From: Paenibacillus nasutitermitis | GTDB lineage: Bacteria; Bacillota; Bacilli; Paenibacillales; Paenibacillaceae | DNA: 64,000 nucleotides | Direction: 5' to 3' | Assembly: GCF_014641075.1 (NCBI RefSeq) | Contig: NZ_BMHP01000004.1 | Location: forward strand, 496,001-560,000 | Shown: one piece after another, positions 25,513 to 34,493 of the stretch | How the letters are laid out: each line of letters begins with the position of its first letter | How positions within the stretch are numbered: the first letter of the stretch is position 1 | The notes under the pieces: generated by a model | What the model saw: the letters and a program-made list of their open reading frames with translations, nothing else | Database searches by the model: none | What the model was told of the DNA's origin: nothing | Position numbers and translations under genes: made by a program

Positions 25513-26355
25513 ATGCTGTTTCTGAAAAAACAGGCCGGACAATGGACCCTTCATCTGATCATCATCCTGCTGATCGTGATGTCGCTCTATCCGATCACGA
25601 TCCTTCTGTTCGGCTTTACGAAGGATTCGCTCACCTGGGAGTACAACAAATGGGGGCCGGCCCTCCCGTTTTGGTTTATCAATATGCAGTATGCCTGGGA
25701 GGAAGTGGGCCGGGCATTCTGGAACACGATTTTCGTCGCGGTCGTGTCCACGGCCGGAGGGGTGTTTCTGTCCTCGCTCGGCGGCTTCGTTTTTGCCCGG
25801 ATACGTTTTTACGGCAAGGAAGTGATTTTCTATTTCATCATTGCCTTAATGATGGTTCCCGGCATATTGGGGCTTGTCCCCTGGTATTTGCTGATCAAGC
25901 AGCTCGGGCTGGACAATTCGCTGTGGGGAATCATTTGGCCGAGCATATTCAGCACACCGATCTTCGGCATATTTCTGTTGCGCGGCTTCTTCGCTTCGAT
26001 ACCGGAGGATTTGTTCGAGGCGGGGAGGATGGACGGCTGCGGCAATTTCAAGCTGTATTATAAAATTGCCGTCCCGCTCTCCTATGCAATTCTGGCTACC
26101 TTGGCCGTTATGCATATTGTGGGGGTATGGAATGATCTGATCGGGCCGTCGATCATCTTGACCGATCCGAAGAAATATGTCATTACGCTGGCCTTGCGCA
26201 ATTTCTCCGTTCAATTGGGCGGTGGCGGCGTGCTGATCAATTATCCGGCGCTGTTCGCGGCCTACTTTATTGCGTCCATACCGCTTATTCTACTGTTTAC
26301 GTTCGCCAGCAAATATTATGTCGAGGGGCTCGCTTCCTCAGGGTTGAAATTATAA
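25513..26355 (+). CDS. sugar ABC transporter permease, MalG/UgpE type
   Basis: 280 residues; ATG at 25513 with GGGGAGGGG upstream. Six hydrophobic segments and the EAA loop EAGRMDGCGNFKLYYK (about 172-187), with the family-typical end KYYVEGLASSGLKL. It is tightly coupled to the previous permease (4-bp gap). The GH-A clan enzyme gene follows after 28 bp, placing import and intracellular degradation in one transcript. Confidence 0.92.
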   Translation: MLFLKKQAGQWTLHLIIILLIVMSLYPITILLFGFTKDSLTWEYNKWGPALPFWFINMQYAWEEVGRAFWNTIFVAVVSTAGGVFLSSLGGFVFARIRFYGKEVIFYFIIALMMVPGILGLVPWYLLIKQLGLDNSLWGIIWPSIFSTPIFGIFLLRGFFASIPEDLFEAGRMDGCGNFKLYYKIAVPLSYAILATLAVMHIVGVWNDLIGPSIILTDPKKYVITLALRNFSVQLGGGGVLINYPALFAAYFIASIPLILLFTFASKYYVEGLASSGLKL

Positions 26356-26383
26356 TTCGTGATTCAAGGAGATGAGGCAGAGG

Positions 26384-27562
26384 ATGAAAAACATTCAGGT
26401 GACGCCAGGCGGCGCAGGATTCGCGGAGCAGGGCACGGGGCGGGCATACACGCCGCTAGGCTGCAATTATTTCGATCCGCTGACAGGCTGGGCGCCGCAT
26501 ATTTGGCAGCAATTCGACGCCGGGCGGGTGAAGCGTCATTTTGCGCAAATGGAAGAGCTTGGGGTGAATACGGTTCGCGTGTTTCTGACGGCGGCTTCGT
26601 TTATGGACGAATCGGGAGAGCTGCCGGAGGAGGGGATGGTCAAGGCGGACCGGATGCTTGCGATCGCCAGGGAGCATGGCATCCGGGTTGAATTTACCGG
26701 TCCCGACCTGTGGGAGGGCGTTCCGGACTGGGCGTCCGCGTATTTCGACGGCGAAGCGAACGCGTTCTTCCTGCATGACGAATGGATGGATCGGCTGCAG
26801 CGGTTCTGGCGGCAATTCGCGGCGCATTACCGCGGCGAGCCGGCGCTCTTCAGCTTCGATCTGCTCAATGAGCCGTGGCTGAAATGGGACAGTCCGCTGC
26901 TAAGGAAGCACTGGGGCGGCGAGCCCCCGGCGATGGAAGAAAACGCGGCGGCGGACGGCTCGGCGCATGAACGCTATCAATTGCTGCGGGAGCAGCTTGT
27001 CGAAACGTGGACAGCGGCTATGACCGGGGCCATCCGCGAGAGCGACCCGCAGCGGCTGATTACGATCGGTTTTCACCAGCTTTCGCTGCCGCACGGGGCC
27101 GGGCAGCGCCATACGCTGCCCGGCTTCCATGCTGCCAAGCTGGCCCATTTGCTGGATTATATCGCGCTGCATTGGTACCCTTATTCTTCTACGGAGCATG
27201 TACAGCCGCGGAAGGACGGCGATCCTGTCGAGCGCAATATCGCGATGATCCGTTCCTCCCTGAGCAACGCGCGGGCAGGCAAGCCGCTCGTGATCGAGGA
27301 ATTCGGCTGGTACGGCGGCGGGGAAGTGTTTTCGTGGGGAGAGCAGCTGCCTTTTGTCACGGAAGAGGTGCAGACGGAGTGGCTGCGCATGGTTGTCGAG
27401 GGGACGCAGGACCTGGCCTGTGGCTGGCTGACCTGGGGCTATGCCGACGTGCCGACGGCGATGGACGCTACGAGAAGAAGCGGACTTGTGGACGAGGCGG
27501 GCAAGATCAAGCTGTGGGGCAGCATGTTCCGCAGGCTCTCCGAACGGATAAGATCGCAATGA
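26384..27562 (+). CDS. intracellular clan GH-A (GH5-like) glycoside hydrolase
   Basis: 392 residues from ATG 26384, 12 bp after AAGGAG (26366-26371); the in-frame ATG at 26372 directly abuts that site and is less likely. No signal peptide. TIM-barrel signatures: NTVRVFLT, acid/base Glu in FDLLNEPW (about 164) and nucleophile Glu in LVIEEFGW (about 305), with ALHWYPY between them. This layout matches cytoplasmic GH5-like enzymes such as mannan- or mannosyl-glycan-active hydrolases. Placement between the importer and a GH2 beta-mannosidase suggests it cuts imported manno-oligosaccharides; exact activity unknown. Confidence 0.8.
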   Translation: MKNIQVTPGGAGFAEQGTGRAYTPLGCNYFDPLTGWAPHIWQQFDAGRVKRHFAQMEELGVNTVRVFLTAASFMDESGELPEEGMVKADRMLAIAREHGIRVEFTGPDLWEGVPDWASAYFDGEANAFFLHDEWMDRLQRFWRQFAAHYRGEPALFSFDLLNEPWLKWDSPLLRKHWGGEPPAMEENAAADGSAHERYQLLREQLVETWTAAMTGAIRESDPQRLITIGFHQLSLPHGAGQRHTLPGFHAAKLAHLLDYIALHWYPYSSTEHVQPRKDGDPVERNIAMIRSSLSNARAGKPLVIEEFGWYGGGEVFSWGEQLPFVTEEVQTEWLRMVVEGTQDLACGWLTWGYADVPTAMDATRRSGLVDEAGKIKLWGSMFRRLSERIRSQ

Positions 27563-27610
27563 CGGCAAGCAGGAACGGACATCACTGGGCGAACGGGGGC
27601 TGACTATACG

Positions 27611-30205
27611 ATGAAATCGCGGATACAATTAAACGACAACTGGACCATAACGGGATTCGGAGAGAATGGAGAGATCGTCGGTCCGATCAACGGCACGGTA
27701 CCGGGCCACGTGCATACCGATCTGCTTCGGGAGGGACTGATCCCCGATCCGTTATGGCGGGATCAGGCGCTGCAGACGCAGTGGGTCGAATCGTTCGACT
27801 GGCTGTACGAGACCGAGTTTATCTGGCCAGAGGGGCGGGATCGGGATCATGCCGTACTCACCTTCGAAGGACTGGATACGGTCGCCTCCATCAGCTTGAA
27901 CGGCATAACGCTCGGTACAGCCGCGAATATGTTTATTGCGCACTCTTTCGCCGCCAAGGAAGCGCTGCTGGACGGCAGCAATCGGCTGGAGGTGCGCTTC
28001 ACATCCATCCCGGCCTATATGAAGGATAAAGACGTCGGTCGCTACATGTCGCTTTTCTCTGAAGACCGGGTGTTCGTGCGCAGAATGCAGTGCTCTTTTG
28101 GCTGGGATTGGGTGCATCGGCTTGTCAGCTACGGCATTTGGCGGCCGGTCTATGCGGAGACGGCGCCGGAAGGTGTGATTGAAGACGTATGTATGCGCAC
28201 GGTCGGGCTTGAAGCGGGTGCGGCATCGCTTCGCTCCGGTGGCGGGACGGCCAGGCTGGAATGGGAAGCTGCGGTGCTGCCGCGCGCGCGCGGCAGCCGG
28301 CTGCAGTTGGAACTGATCGCCCCTGATGGGCGGATCGTATGGGAGAACAGTCGGTCATGCGACGAATGGCTTGCGGAACAGGAGAGCGGCAAGCCGGACG
28401 ACGAGGGAAAAGGGAGTAGGGGAGAAGGGGACGGAGACAGTGAAGGCGAGGTTGTCATGCTCCGCGGCAGCTTCGAGCTTGAAAGTCCCCGTCTCTGGTG
28501 GCCGGCCGGATACGGTCTTCCGGAGCTGTATACGCTGCGGACCGCGCTGCTCTCTGCGGACGGCAAGAGAGCCGACGAGCGCAGCGACGAAATCGGCATA
28601 CGCATGGTCGAGGTGGAGCAGCTTGCCGATGCGCAAGGCAGATCGTTTACAATCGTCATCAACGGTGAGCGAATCTTCGCCAAGGGCGGCAATTGGGTGC
28701 CAGCCGATCCGTTCCCGTCAGCTGTCTCGCCGGAGCGCTACGACCATTTGCTGCAGATGCTCGTCGACGGAAATATGAACATGCTGCGGGTATGGGGCGG
28801 GGGGACGTACGAGCTGCCGGCGTTCTGGGCGGCATGCAACCGGCTCGGCATTATGGTTTCGCTTGATTTCATGATGGCATGCGCGCATTATCCCGAGCGC
28901 GAGCAGTGGTTCCTGGATGAAATGAATGCGGAAGTGGCCCAGGTCGTCAGGAGCTTGCGCAATCATCCGAGCCTTGTGTTCTTTTGCGGGGACAATGAAC
29001 TCGCCATGCACAACAACGCCGAGGACGATTATGCCGGCAAGTATATATGCGCGCAGGTGACGGCGCCATTATGCGCCGAGCTGGATCCGACCCGGCCGTT
29101 CTTTCCGACCTCGCCTTATGGGGGAAAGCCTTTCAACAGCGAGGATGAAGGCGATTGCCATTATTCCACTTGGTACGACCCGCAATTTATTCTTGGCGAC
29201 ATGACGGATTACCGCGAACGGATCTGCGAGGGGCGCGGGCGCTTCTTAAGCGAAAGCGTCGTGGTCGGCGCTCCTCCGCTTGCTTCGCTGCTGAAGATGA
29301 TGACGATGGAGGATGTGACGGACGAAGCGGCGGCGATGTGGGAGTTCCGGACGAAGGACAATCCTTATAACGGCCAGGATGAGCTGACGCATTACCGGAT
29401 GCTGGAGAAGACCGCCCATGATTTGTTCGGCGCTGACGGCAATCCGCTTGCCCGGGTGAAGAAGCTGGAGTACGTGCAGTATGAGTTCGCACGGCTGATG
29501 GGCGAGCATTACCGTCGGCGCAAATATGCGACCAGCGGGCTGCTGTTCTGGATGTACGGCGATTGCTGGCCTGCCAGCGGCTGCGCGATGGTCGATTATT
29601 ACGGCTTGCCCAAGGCCGGCTATTACGGGGCGAAGAAGGCGTTCAAGCCGTTTATGGTATCGCTGGAAAATCGCGGGGAAGAGCTGGGCGTATGGATATC
29701 GAACGACACACGGTACGATCAATCCGGCGCGATTATCGTCCGTGCTGCCAGGACGAATGGCGAATCCCTCAGCGAACGGAACTTCCGGCTTGTGGCGCCG
29801 GCCAACGCTTCGCTTATGATCGGAAAGGTGAGCAAAGCCGAGGCGGGCTTGCTTCCCGGCGTGAGCGACGTTGTCGTCGAAGCGTTCTGGCAGCCGGATG
29901 AACGGTCAACTCCGGGATCCGCCGCGAATAACGACCGCACTATTTATTTCGATGTGCTGCCGAAAGATCTGACGCTGCCCGAGGCGACTCTCAGGGTAAA
30001 CTGTGTGCCGCATGATGACCGTACCGGGGTGATCGAGATTGCAACGAATACGTATGCGCGGGTAGTTGCGATCGAAGAGGAATTGCTGCTGTCCGACAAT
30101 TATTTCGATCTGATGCCGGGCGAATGCCGCCGGATCGAATACCGTGCGTTACAACCGGTCGCATGGAGAGATTTGCCTAAAGTTTCGTGCTGGAACGGCA
30201 GGTAA
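27611..30205 (+). CDS. GH2 beta-mannosidase
   Basis: 864 residues; ATG at 27611, GGGGGCTG upstream is a modest ribosome-binding site. The N-terminal sugar-binding domain has the beta-mannosidase signatures GTVPGHVHTDLL and DWLYETEF; the barrel contains RVWGGGTYE, acid/base Glu in FCGDNEL (GNNE in many homologues) and SES (about 555) at the nucleophile position, then YGDCWPASGCAMVDYYG. Length is normal for the family. A charged Gly/Glu/Asp-rich insert (about residues 253-278) between strands of the second domain is unusual and probably a flexible loop. No signal peptide: acts in the cytoplasm, releasing mannose from the non-reducing end of beta-manno-oligosaccharides. Last gene of the operon. 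Confidence 0.92.
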   Translation: MKSRIQLNDNWTITGFGENGEIVGPINGTVPGHVHTDLLREGLIPDPLWRDQALQTQWVESFDWLYETEFIWPEGRDRDHAVLTFEGLDTVASISLNGITLGTAANMFIAHSFAAKEALLDGSNRLEVRFTSIPAYMKDKDVGRYMSLFSEDRVFVRRMQCSFGWDWVHRLVSYGIWRPVYAETAPEGVIEDVCMRTVGLEAGAASLRSGGGTARLEWEAAVLPRARGSRLQLELIAPDGRIVWENSRSCDEWLAEQESGKPDDEGKGSRGEGDGDSEGEVVMLRGSFELESPRLWWPAGYGLPELYTLRTALLSADGKRADERSDEIGIRMVEVEQLADAQGRSFTIVINGERIFAKGGNWVPADPFPSAVSPERYDHLLQMLVDGNMNMLRVWGGGTYELPAFWAACNRLGIMVSLDFMMACAHYPEREQWFLDEMNAEVAQVVRSLRNHPSLVFFCGDNELAMHNNAEDDYAGKYICAQVTAPLCAELDPTRPFFPTSPYGGKPFNSEDEGDCHYSTWYDPQFILGDMTDYRERICEGRGRFLSESVVVGAPPLASLLKMMTMEDVTDEAAAMWEFRTKDNPYNGQDELTHYRMLEKTAHDLFGADGNPLARVKKLEYVQYEFARLMGEHYRRRKYATSGLLFWMYGDCWPASGCAMVDYYGLPKAGYYGAKKAFKPFMVSLENRGEELGVWISNDTRYDQSGAIIVRAARTNGESLSERNFRLVAPANASLMIGKVSKAEAGLLPGVSDVVVEAFWQPDERSTPGSAANNDRTIYFDVLPKDLTLPEATLRVNCVPHDDRTGVIEIATNTYARVVAIEEELLLSDNYFDLMPGECRRIEYRALQPVAWRDLPKVSCWNGR

Positions 30206-30243
30206 GAGAAGCGCGGTGTTTCCTGCCGGGACCTCTTCAAAGC

Positions 30244-30280
30244 GGGGAAGCGAGAGAGAATCGGACTTCCCCTGATTTTT
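30244..30280 (+). terminator. rho-independent terminator of the GH5-to-GH2 operon
   Basis: GGGGAAG (30244-30250) pairs with CTTCCCC (30266-30272), with CGA/TCG able to extend the pairing, followed by TGATTTTT. It lies inside a larger inverted repeat, CGGCAGGTAA (30196-30205) and TTACCTGCCG (30279-30288). Confidence 0.7.
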
Positions 30281-30477
30281 ACCTGCCGCTTTAATTCCTC
30301 GAATGCACCACGCCGATCGGATCGCCTATTCTTCCCCCATGCAACTGGTATCAATCGAAATAATCGTTCTTCAAAGCATCCCAAACCCATCCCTCCTGTT
30401 CCGGTTGCACCGGTTCCCCGCTTTGGGGCCGCAAGAACGACTTTGTTCCGACGTCCTTGAAAGGCAATTCCCGCCAG

Positions 30478-30960
30478 CTAGTTCCGTTTCTTTACGGGTA
30501 CCCACACTTCAACCTGGGCATCGGACGGATTCCCATTCAGAAGAATTTCTGCAACAGGAGCGCCAGTATATTCCCATTCGTATTCATTCGTCAAGATTTC
30601 ATGGAAGGCCTGATCCTCCAGCTTGTCGAAGGCCAGGCGCGACAGACCACCGTTTCCCGTAAGGACCAAATAGTCACTATCCGGAAATAGGACCTCTCCT
30701 GTTTGATCCGGTGCAGGTTGTGAGGTTTGAACGCCTGCATAATAGAATACACTCCCTTGTTCCAACGCGACTGCCGCATAGCCGTAAGAGGTTTCAGCAA
30801 GCGGGCGAAGGAGTGCCATCTGCCCGTTTTGAAGGACCCCTTTAAAGAATTCGGTTTTCTGATTCGTGTATTGAGGCGAATGGACGTTGCCCCCCTCTAA
30901 AACCGTTTTAAAGCCTAGTAGACGAAAACCTTCCTTTTTTTCAACTCTGAAGTTGCTCAT
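30478..30960 (-). CDS. GyrI-like / AraC-type effector-binding domain protein
   Basis: 160 residues from ATG 30960, 8 bp after GAGGAGG (30975-30969). The protein is a single effector-binding domain: N-terminal EKKEGFRLLGFKT, a central Y.AVALEQGSVFYYAGVQ segment and the C-terminal EILLNG...QVEVWVPV, which fit the GyrI-like/Cass2 fold that binds small hydrophobic or drug-like molecules. No DNA-binding domain. It is divergent from a WYL regulator gene 94 bp away, which probably controls it; such pairs are common around xenobiotic sensing. Ligand unknown. Between this gene and the GH2 operon terminator (30290-30477) I see nothing clear. Confidence 0.8.
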   Translation of the reverse strand: MSNFRVEKKEGFRLLGFKTVLEGGNVHSPQYTNQKTEFFKGVLQNGQMALLRPLAETSYGYAAVALEQGSVFYYAGVQTSQPAPDQTGEVLFPDSDYLVLTGNGGLSRLAFDKLEDQAFHEILTNEYEWEYTGAPVAEILLNGNPSDAQVEVWVPVKKRN

Positions 30961-30992
30961 TTTCATTTCCTCCTCTGCTTTTTTCAGATACA

Positions 30993-31021
30993 ACTACAGC
31001 GTAGCATGCCATATATGACAA
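30993..31021 (-). promoter_or_regulatory. possible promoter of the GyrI-like gene
   Basis: Minus strand TTGTCA (31021-31016), 17-bp spacer, TGTAGT (30998-30993). One arm of the adjacent inverted repeat lies in the spacer. Confidence 0.4.
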
Positions 31022-31032
31022 CGTTATGGCAT
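31006..31032. promoter_or_regulatory. inverted repeat, candidate operator of the WYL regulator
   Basis: ATGCCATA (31006-31013), 11-bp gap, TATGGCAT (31025-31032): perfect 8-bp arms in the divergent gap, overlapping the likely promoter of the GyrI-like gene and 22 bp before the regulator start codon. Confidence 0.6.
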
Positions 31033-31054
31033 ACTTAAGATTGAGGTGAATGTG

Positions 31055-31984
31055 ATGAAAATAGAGCGGCTAGTCTCCATGATCATGATTCTTCTGGAGA
31101 AAGAAGTGATGAGTGCCGGTGAGCTTGCCAAAAAGTTCGAGGTAAGCAGAAGAACGATCTACCGGGATATCGACACGCTAACGATGGCTGGCCTGCCGGT
31201 CTTCACTACTCAGGGAGCAACGGGCGGGGTTGGCCTAATGAAATCGTATAAAATAGATAAAAAACTGTTCACGCCCAAGGATGTTCAAACACTGGCGTCA
31301 AGCGTGAGCAGCTACAAACAACTGTACGATCATAAAGACATTGTGCATATTCTGGAGAAGCTGAACAGTATGAGCCGTGAGGGAGGCGGACAGTCGGAAC
31401 AAGAAAGCAGATTCACGGTCGATTTATCCTTAAATCAAGGAAATCATTCCTTGCGCAAGCTGTTGAGCAGCATCGAAACCGGCATCAACGAAAATCGGTA
31501 TTTGGCTTTCGATTATATCGATAAGGACGGCCGCGTGACCACCAGGAAAGTCGAGCCGTACCGGGTTGTTTTTAAAGAAAGCAGTTGGTATTTGCAAGCT
31601 TTTTGCATCCATAAAGTGGATTACCGGATATTTAAATTGGCTCGGATGAGCGGGCTTGATGTGCGGCCGGACCTGTTTGTTCCCCGTGATTTTTCTCCTC
31701 TTGTCATGGACGGAGCAGATTGGATGAACCGGGATTGGGTGCCGGTCACGATACGGGTAGCCTTATCGGTCAAAGACAAGGTGATTGAAAGATACGGCGA
31801 GGACCATATTATAAGCGCGGAGGGGGATAGCTGTCTGGCGACATTCCCCATTATCAATAATGAATTCGGTTATGATGTGCTTTTGAGGTTTGGAGACAAA
31901 TGCGAGGTCATCGAGCCGCCCGAAGTTCGGGAAGCTTTTAGAACCTATATCCACAAAATATTGGCGAAATACGAAGGGGTTTAG
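31055..31984 (+). CDS. WYL-domain transcriptional regulator, YafY type
   Basis: 309 residues from ATG 31055, with GAGGTGA at 31043-31049; the upstream in-frame GTG 31046 overlaps that site. N-terminal winged helix-turn-helix SAGELAKKFEVSRRTIYRDI (about 22-41), WYL domain (about 135-230) with the diagnostic KVEPYRVVFKESSWYLQAFC and a C-terminal WCX part. WYL proteins bind nucleotides or other small ligands and regulate adjacent genes. It is divergent from the GyrI-like gene, with a perfect inverted repeat between them, and is followed by a PH-domain gene after 19 bp. Confidence 0.92.
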   Translation: MKIERLVSMIMILLEKEVMSAGELAKKFEVSRRTIYRDIDTLTMAGLPVFTTQGATGGVGLMKSYKIDKKLFTPKDVQTLASSVSSYKQLYDHKDIVHILEKLNSMSREGGGQSEQESRFTVDLSLNQGNHSLRKLLSSIETGINENRYLAFDYIDKDGRVTTRKVEPYRVVFKESSWYLQAFCIHKVDYRIFKLARMSGLDVRPDLFVPRDFSPLVMDGADWMNRDWVPVTIRVALSVKDKVIERYGEDHIISAEGDSCLATFPIINNEFGYDVLLRFGDKCEVIEPPEVREAFRTYIHKILAKYEGV

Positions 31985-32003
31985 TCGGGGAGGAGCAGCA
32001 TCC

Positions 32004-32435
32004 GTGAAATTTATTACAAGAAGAGACCCGTGGTTATCGATCGTGATTTGGGCGTGTGTCATTTTAATGGTATTCGCGGGACTATCGCCTTTCTTCAACG
32101 AGGGTATAGGGCCGATTGGCGGAATGATTTTACTTATACTTTGCCTGGCATGCGCTGGTTTTATCGCCTGGTTATGGGTTGCCACATCCTACGTGATCAA
32201 TGATTCCGAATTGTTTATTCGGACCGGACCGTTTAAAAAGTCCATTTCCTTCGACAGTGTAAAGAAAGCGAAGCCAATCCGATCATGGATGTCAAGTATG
32301 GCCACCTCCAGCCGCAGAGTTGAAATTCATTACGGCAGCTATGATTTTGTTCATGTGTCTCCGCTCGATCAAGAGGCTTTTCTTATGGAATTACGTATGC
32401 GTTGTCCCCATGTAATCGTAGAAACAGGTTCTTAA
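32004..32435 (+). CDS. small membrane protein with bacterial PH (YyaB-like) domain
   Basis: 143 residues from GTG 32004, with GGGGAGGAG at 31987-31995. Two membrane segments (about residues 10-28 and 36-60) are followed by a cytoplasmic beta-rich region of the bacterial PH type: YVINDSELFIRTGPFKKSI, DSVKKAKPIRSW and HVSPLDQEAFLMELRMRCP. Such proteins are of unknown function. It starts 19 bp after the WYL regulator stop and is probably co-transcribed with it. Confidence 0.8.
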   Translation: MKFITRRDPWLSIVIWACVILMVFAGLSPFFNEGIGPIGGMILLILCLACAGFIAWLWVATSYVINDSELFIRTGPFKKSISFDSVKKAKPIRSWMSSMATSSRRVEIHYGSYDFVHVSPLDQEAFLMELRMRCPHVIVETGS

Positions 32436-32444
32436 GCAATAGGG

Positions 32445-32561
32445 ATGAGCGCACATTTTTTTCGGGATGGTTACGATGAGCAAAAGCAGCTTCAATGGCA
32501 GTATCAGGGAATCGAGCCAATAAGTTGTAACACAAGCATTGAAGCGGCACTTGAAAACTAA
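32445..32561 (+). CDS. possible 38-residue ORF or gene remnant
   Basis: ATG 32445 to TAA 32559-32561. The product is Gln/Glu-rich (for example DEQKQLQWQYQGIEP) and ends TSIEAALEN, with a composition more like coding sequence than random DNA. The upstream AGGG is too close for a good ribosome-binding site, so it may be the 3' fragment of a decayed gene. The rest of 32562-32684 contains TATAAT at 32588-32593, possibly the -10 of the next gene, without a clear -35. Confidence 0.3.
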   Translation: MSAHFFRDGYDEQKQLQWQYQGIEPISCNTSIEAALEN

Positions 32562-32684
32562 TCTATGCAAGCCCGATAGCTATAAAATATAATGAAGGGT
32601 GACCGGATTCAATAATCAAGCTATTGTGGGGCATGCCCGAAACGCCCGGTTCGATTTTTTATTTCATGCAGGGGAGCCGCGGCC

Positions 32685-34493
32685 TTGGACACTAGACTAT
32701 GGATGTCGGTATTGCTTTTTATCGCAACGGCTTTGATGATATTCGTCACTGTTTTATCGTACCGGAAACGCCATCTGCCCGTCGCCAGGACAATGATTCT
32801 GATCATGCTGGCTGCGATTTTTTATTCCGTGGGATATGCATTCGAGGTATTGAGTCTGAGTCTGTATGATGTGAAGCTGGCGCTGCAAATCGAATACCTG
32901 GGCATCCCATTCATCTCCACGCTCTGGCTGTTTCAAGTCATACAATTTACCGGAACGGCTGTCCGGTACCGCAAGCGTCTCGCTCTCGTGTTGTTTATTG
33001 TCCCCTTTGTTATCTTTTTCCTCCATTTAACCAATGATTGGCATCATCTTGTTTACGAGCGATATATGCGGAATGCCGATGCTTCCGTTCCCTTGTATTT
33101 AACGGTCAAAGGGCCAGGATATATGCTGCATACCGCCTATAATTATTTTGTTCTGCTTTGCGGGATTCTGTTATTTATACCGATGTATTGGCAGGCTTTG
33201 CCGATCGTGCGCAAACAAATTATCATCCTCCTTCTGGGCGCGATCGCACCCATGCTGCTCAATCTGCTTTTATGGTCCGGAATGAACGTCGATTTGACCC
33301 CGTTCGGGTTCGCCGTGTCGGGTCTGGCTTACGCGTGGGGGATTTTAAGATTCAATCTTCTTCGTTTGACTCCGCTGGCGCTCGCAAAAGTGTTCCAAAC
33401 GATCCGCGACGGGGTCCTCCTGCTCGATTATGAGAACGAGATCGTCAGCTACAACAGAGCAGCCGAAGAGGTGCTCCCCGAACTTCTTCGGACGAAACGT
33501 TATCCCGCCGATATGGGCGCAGTGTTGTCAGACTGCCCGGAACTGATCGAGCGCATTCGCGCGGCATCTGACGGGGACGAACGTTTCGCGTTCCACCGGT
33601 TTGATGGCAGCCGGAATAAGCATTACAATTGCAGCTTATCGTTCATCTACGATTCGGGCGAGGTGCCGATCGGCAAAATGCTGATGTTCAATGATATTAC
33701 GGAGCTGAAGGAAAACGAGGCCCGGCTGCGCGAGAACGCCAGGCAGCTATCCGAGCTGAACGCCTTCAAGGACAAGCTGTTCACGGTCGTGGCGCATGAC
33801 ATTCGCGATCCGATCGCGCTTCTGGTCAGCTTGACCGAGTTGCTCGGAGAGGAGCTGACCGCGGCTGATTACGAACATGCCGAACTTGTCCGGGAGCTTC
33901 AGGGACAGGTGCAGAGCACCTTTCATCTTGTGGAGAATTTGCTGGATTGGTACCGCGGTCAAAAGGGGAAGGTCGTATTTCGCCCGTCAGGCTGGAATTT
34001 GCAGCAGGTCGTCCGTCAGGCGTTGTCGCTTGCCGCGGCGAAGGCTGGAATGAAGCAGATCCGGATGACCGAGCGGATCGACGATATGCTTACGGTCAGC
34101 GCCGATAAAGAGATGCTGGATCTTATCTTGCGGAATTTGATATCGAATGCCATCAAGTTTACCGGAATTGGCGGTGTGATTGAGATCGGGGCTGCCCTGG
34201 AAGGCGACCGGGTCATGGTGAGCGTACGCGACAATGGATCCGGAATTGACGAGAAGACGTCGGAAATGCTCCGACTGGAGGAGCCCTTCTTCAAGTTCCA
34301 GTCAACCGGGGATGATTCGGGTGATACACGATTTGGACTGGTACTCACCCGTGAGTTCATTCGCATTCATGGTGGGAGCCTGTGGTTTGACAGCTTGCCG
34401 GGGATCGGCACGACCTTCTTCTTCACGCTTCCCGGATCGGCTGGCGGCCGGATCGCATTCGACTATGGGGAAGCGGAGGCGGGAATAGGATGA
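32685..34493 (+). CDS. 7TM-type sensor histidine kinase with PAS domain
   Basis: 602 residues from TTG 32685, 8 bp after GGGGAG (32671-32676). The N-terminal 225 residues hold seven hydrophobic segments of the histidine-kinase 7TM type (YAFEVLSLSLYDVKLALQIE, WLFQVIQFTG). A PAS-like sensor follows (about 230-345), then HisKA with phospho-acceptor His in FTVVAHDIRDPIALL (about 367) and HATPase with N box LISNAIKFTG and G1 box DNGSGID. Its stop overlaps the ATG of the next gene by 4 bp, so it is coupled to its response regulator. Signal unknown. Confidence 0.92.
   Translation: MDTRLWMSVLLFIATALMIFVTVLSYRKRHLPVARTMILIMLAAIFYSVGYAFEVLSLSLYDVKLALQIEYLGIPFISTLWLFQVIQFTGTAVRYRKRLALVLFIVPFVIFFLHLTNDWHHLVYERYMRNADASVPLYLTVKGPGYMLHTAYNYFVLLCGILLFIPMYWQALPIVRKQIIILLLGAIAPMLLNLLLWSGMNVDLTPFGFAVSGLAYAWGILRFNLLRLTPLALAKVFQTIRDGVLLLDYENEIVSYNRAAEEVLPELLRTKRYPADMGAVLSDCPELIERIRAASDGDERFAFHRFDGSRNKHYNCSLSFIYDSGEVPIGKMLMFNDITELKENEARLRENARQLSELNAFKDKLFTVVAHDIRDPIALLVSLTELLGEELTAADYEHAELVRELQGQVQSTFHLVENLLDWYRGQKGKVVFRPSGWNLQQVVRQALSLAAAKAGMKQIRMTERIDDMLTVSADKEMLDLILRNLISNAIKFTGIGGVIEIGAALEGDRVMVSVRDNGSGIDEKTSEMLRLEEPFFKFQSTGDDSGDTRFGLVLTREFIRIHGGSLWFDSLPGIGTTFFFTLPGSAGGRIAFDYGEAEAGIG

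Noticed and set aside
24435..25514. 359-codon antisense frame opposite the MalF-like permease gene
   Set aside because: Very His/Arg/Gln-rich, opposite a clear membrane protein gene with operon context.
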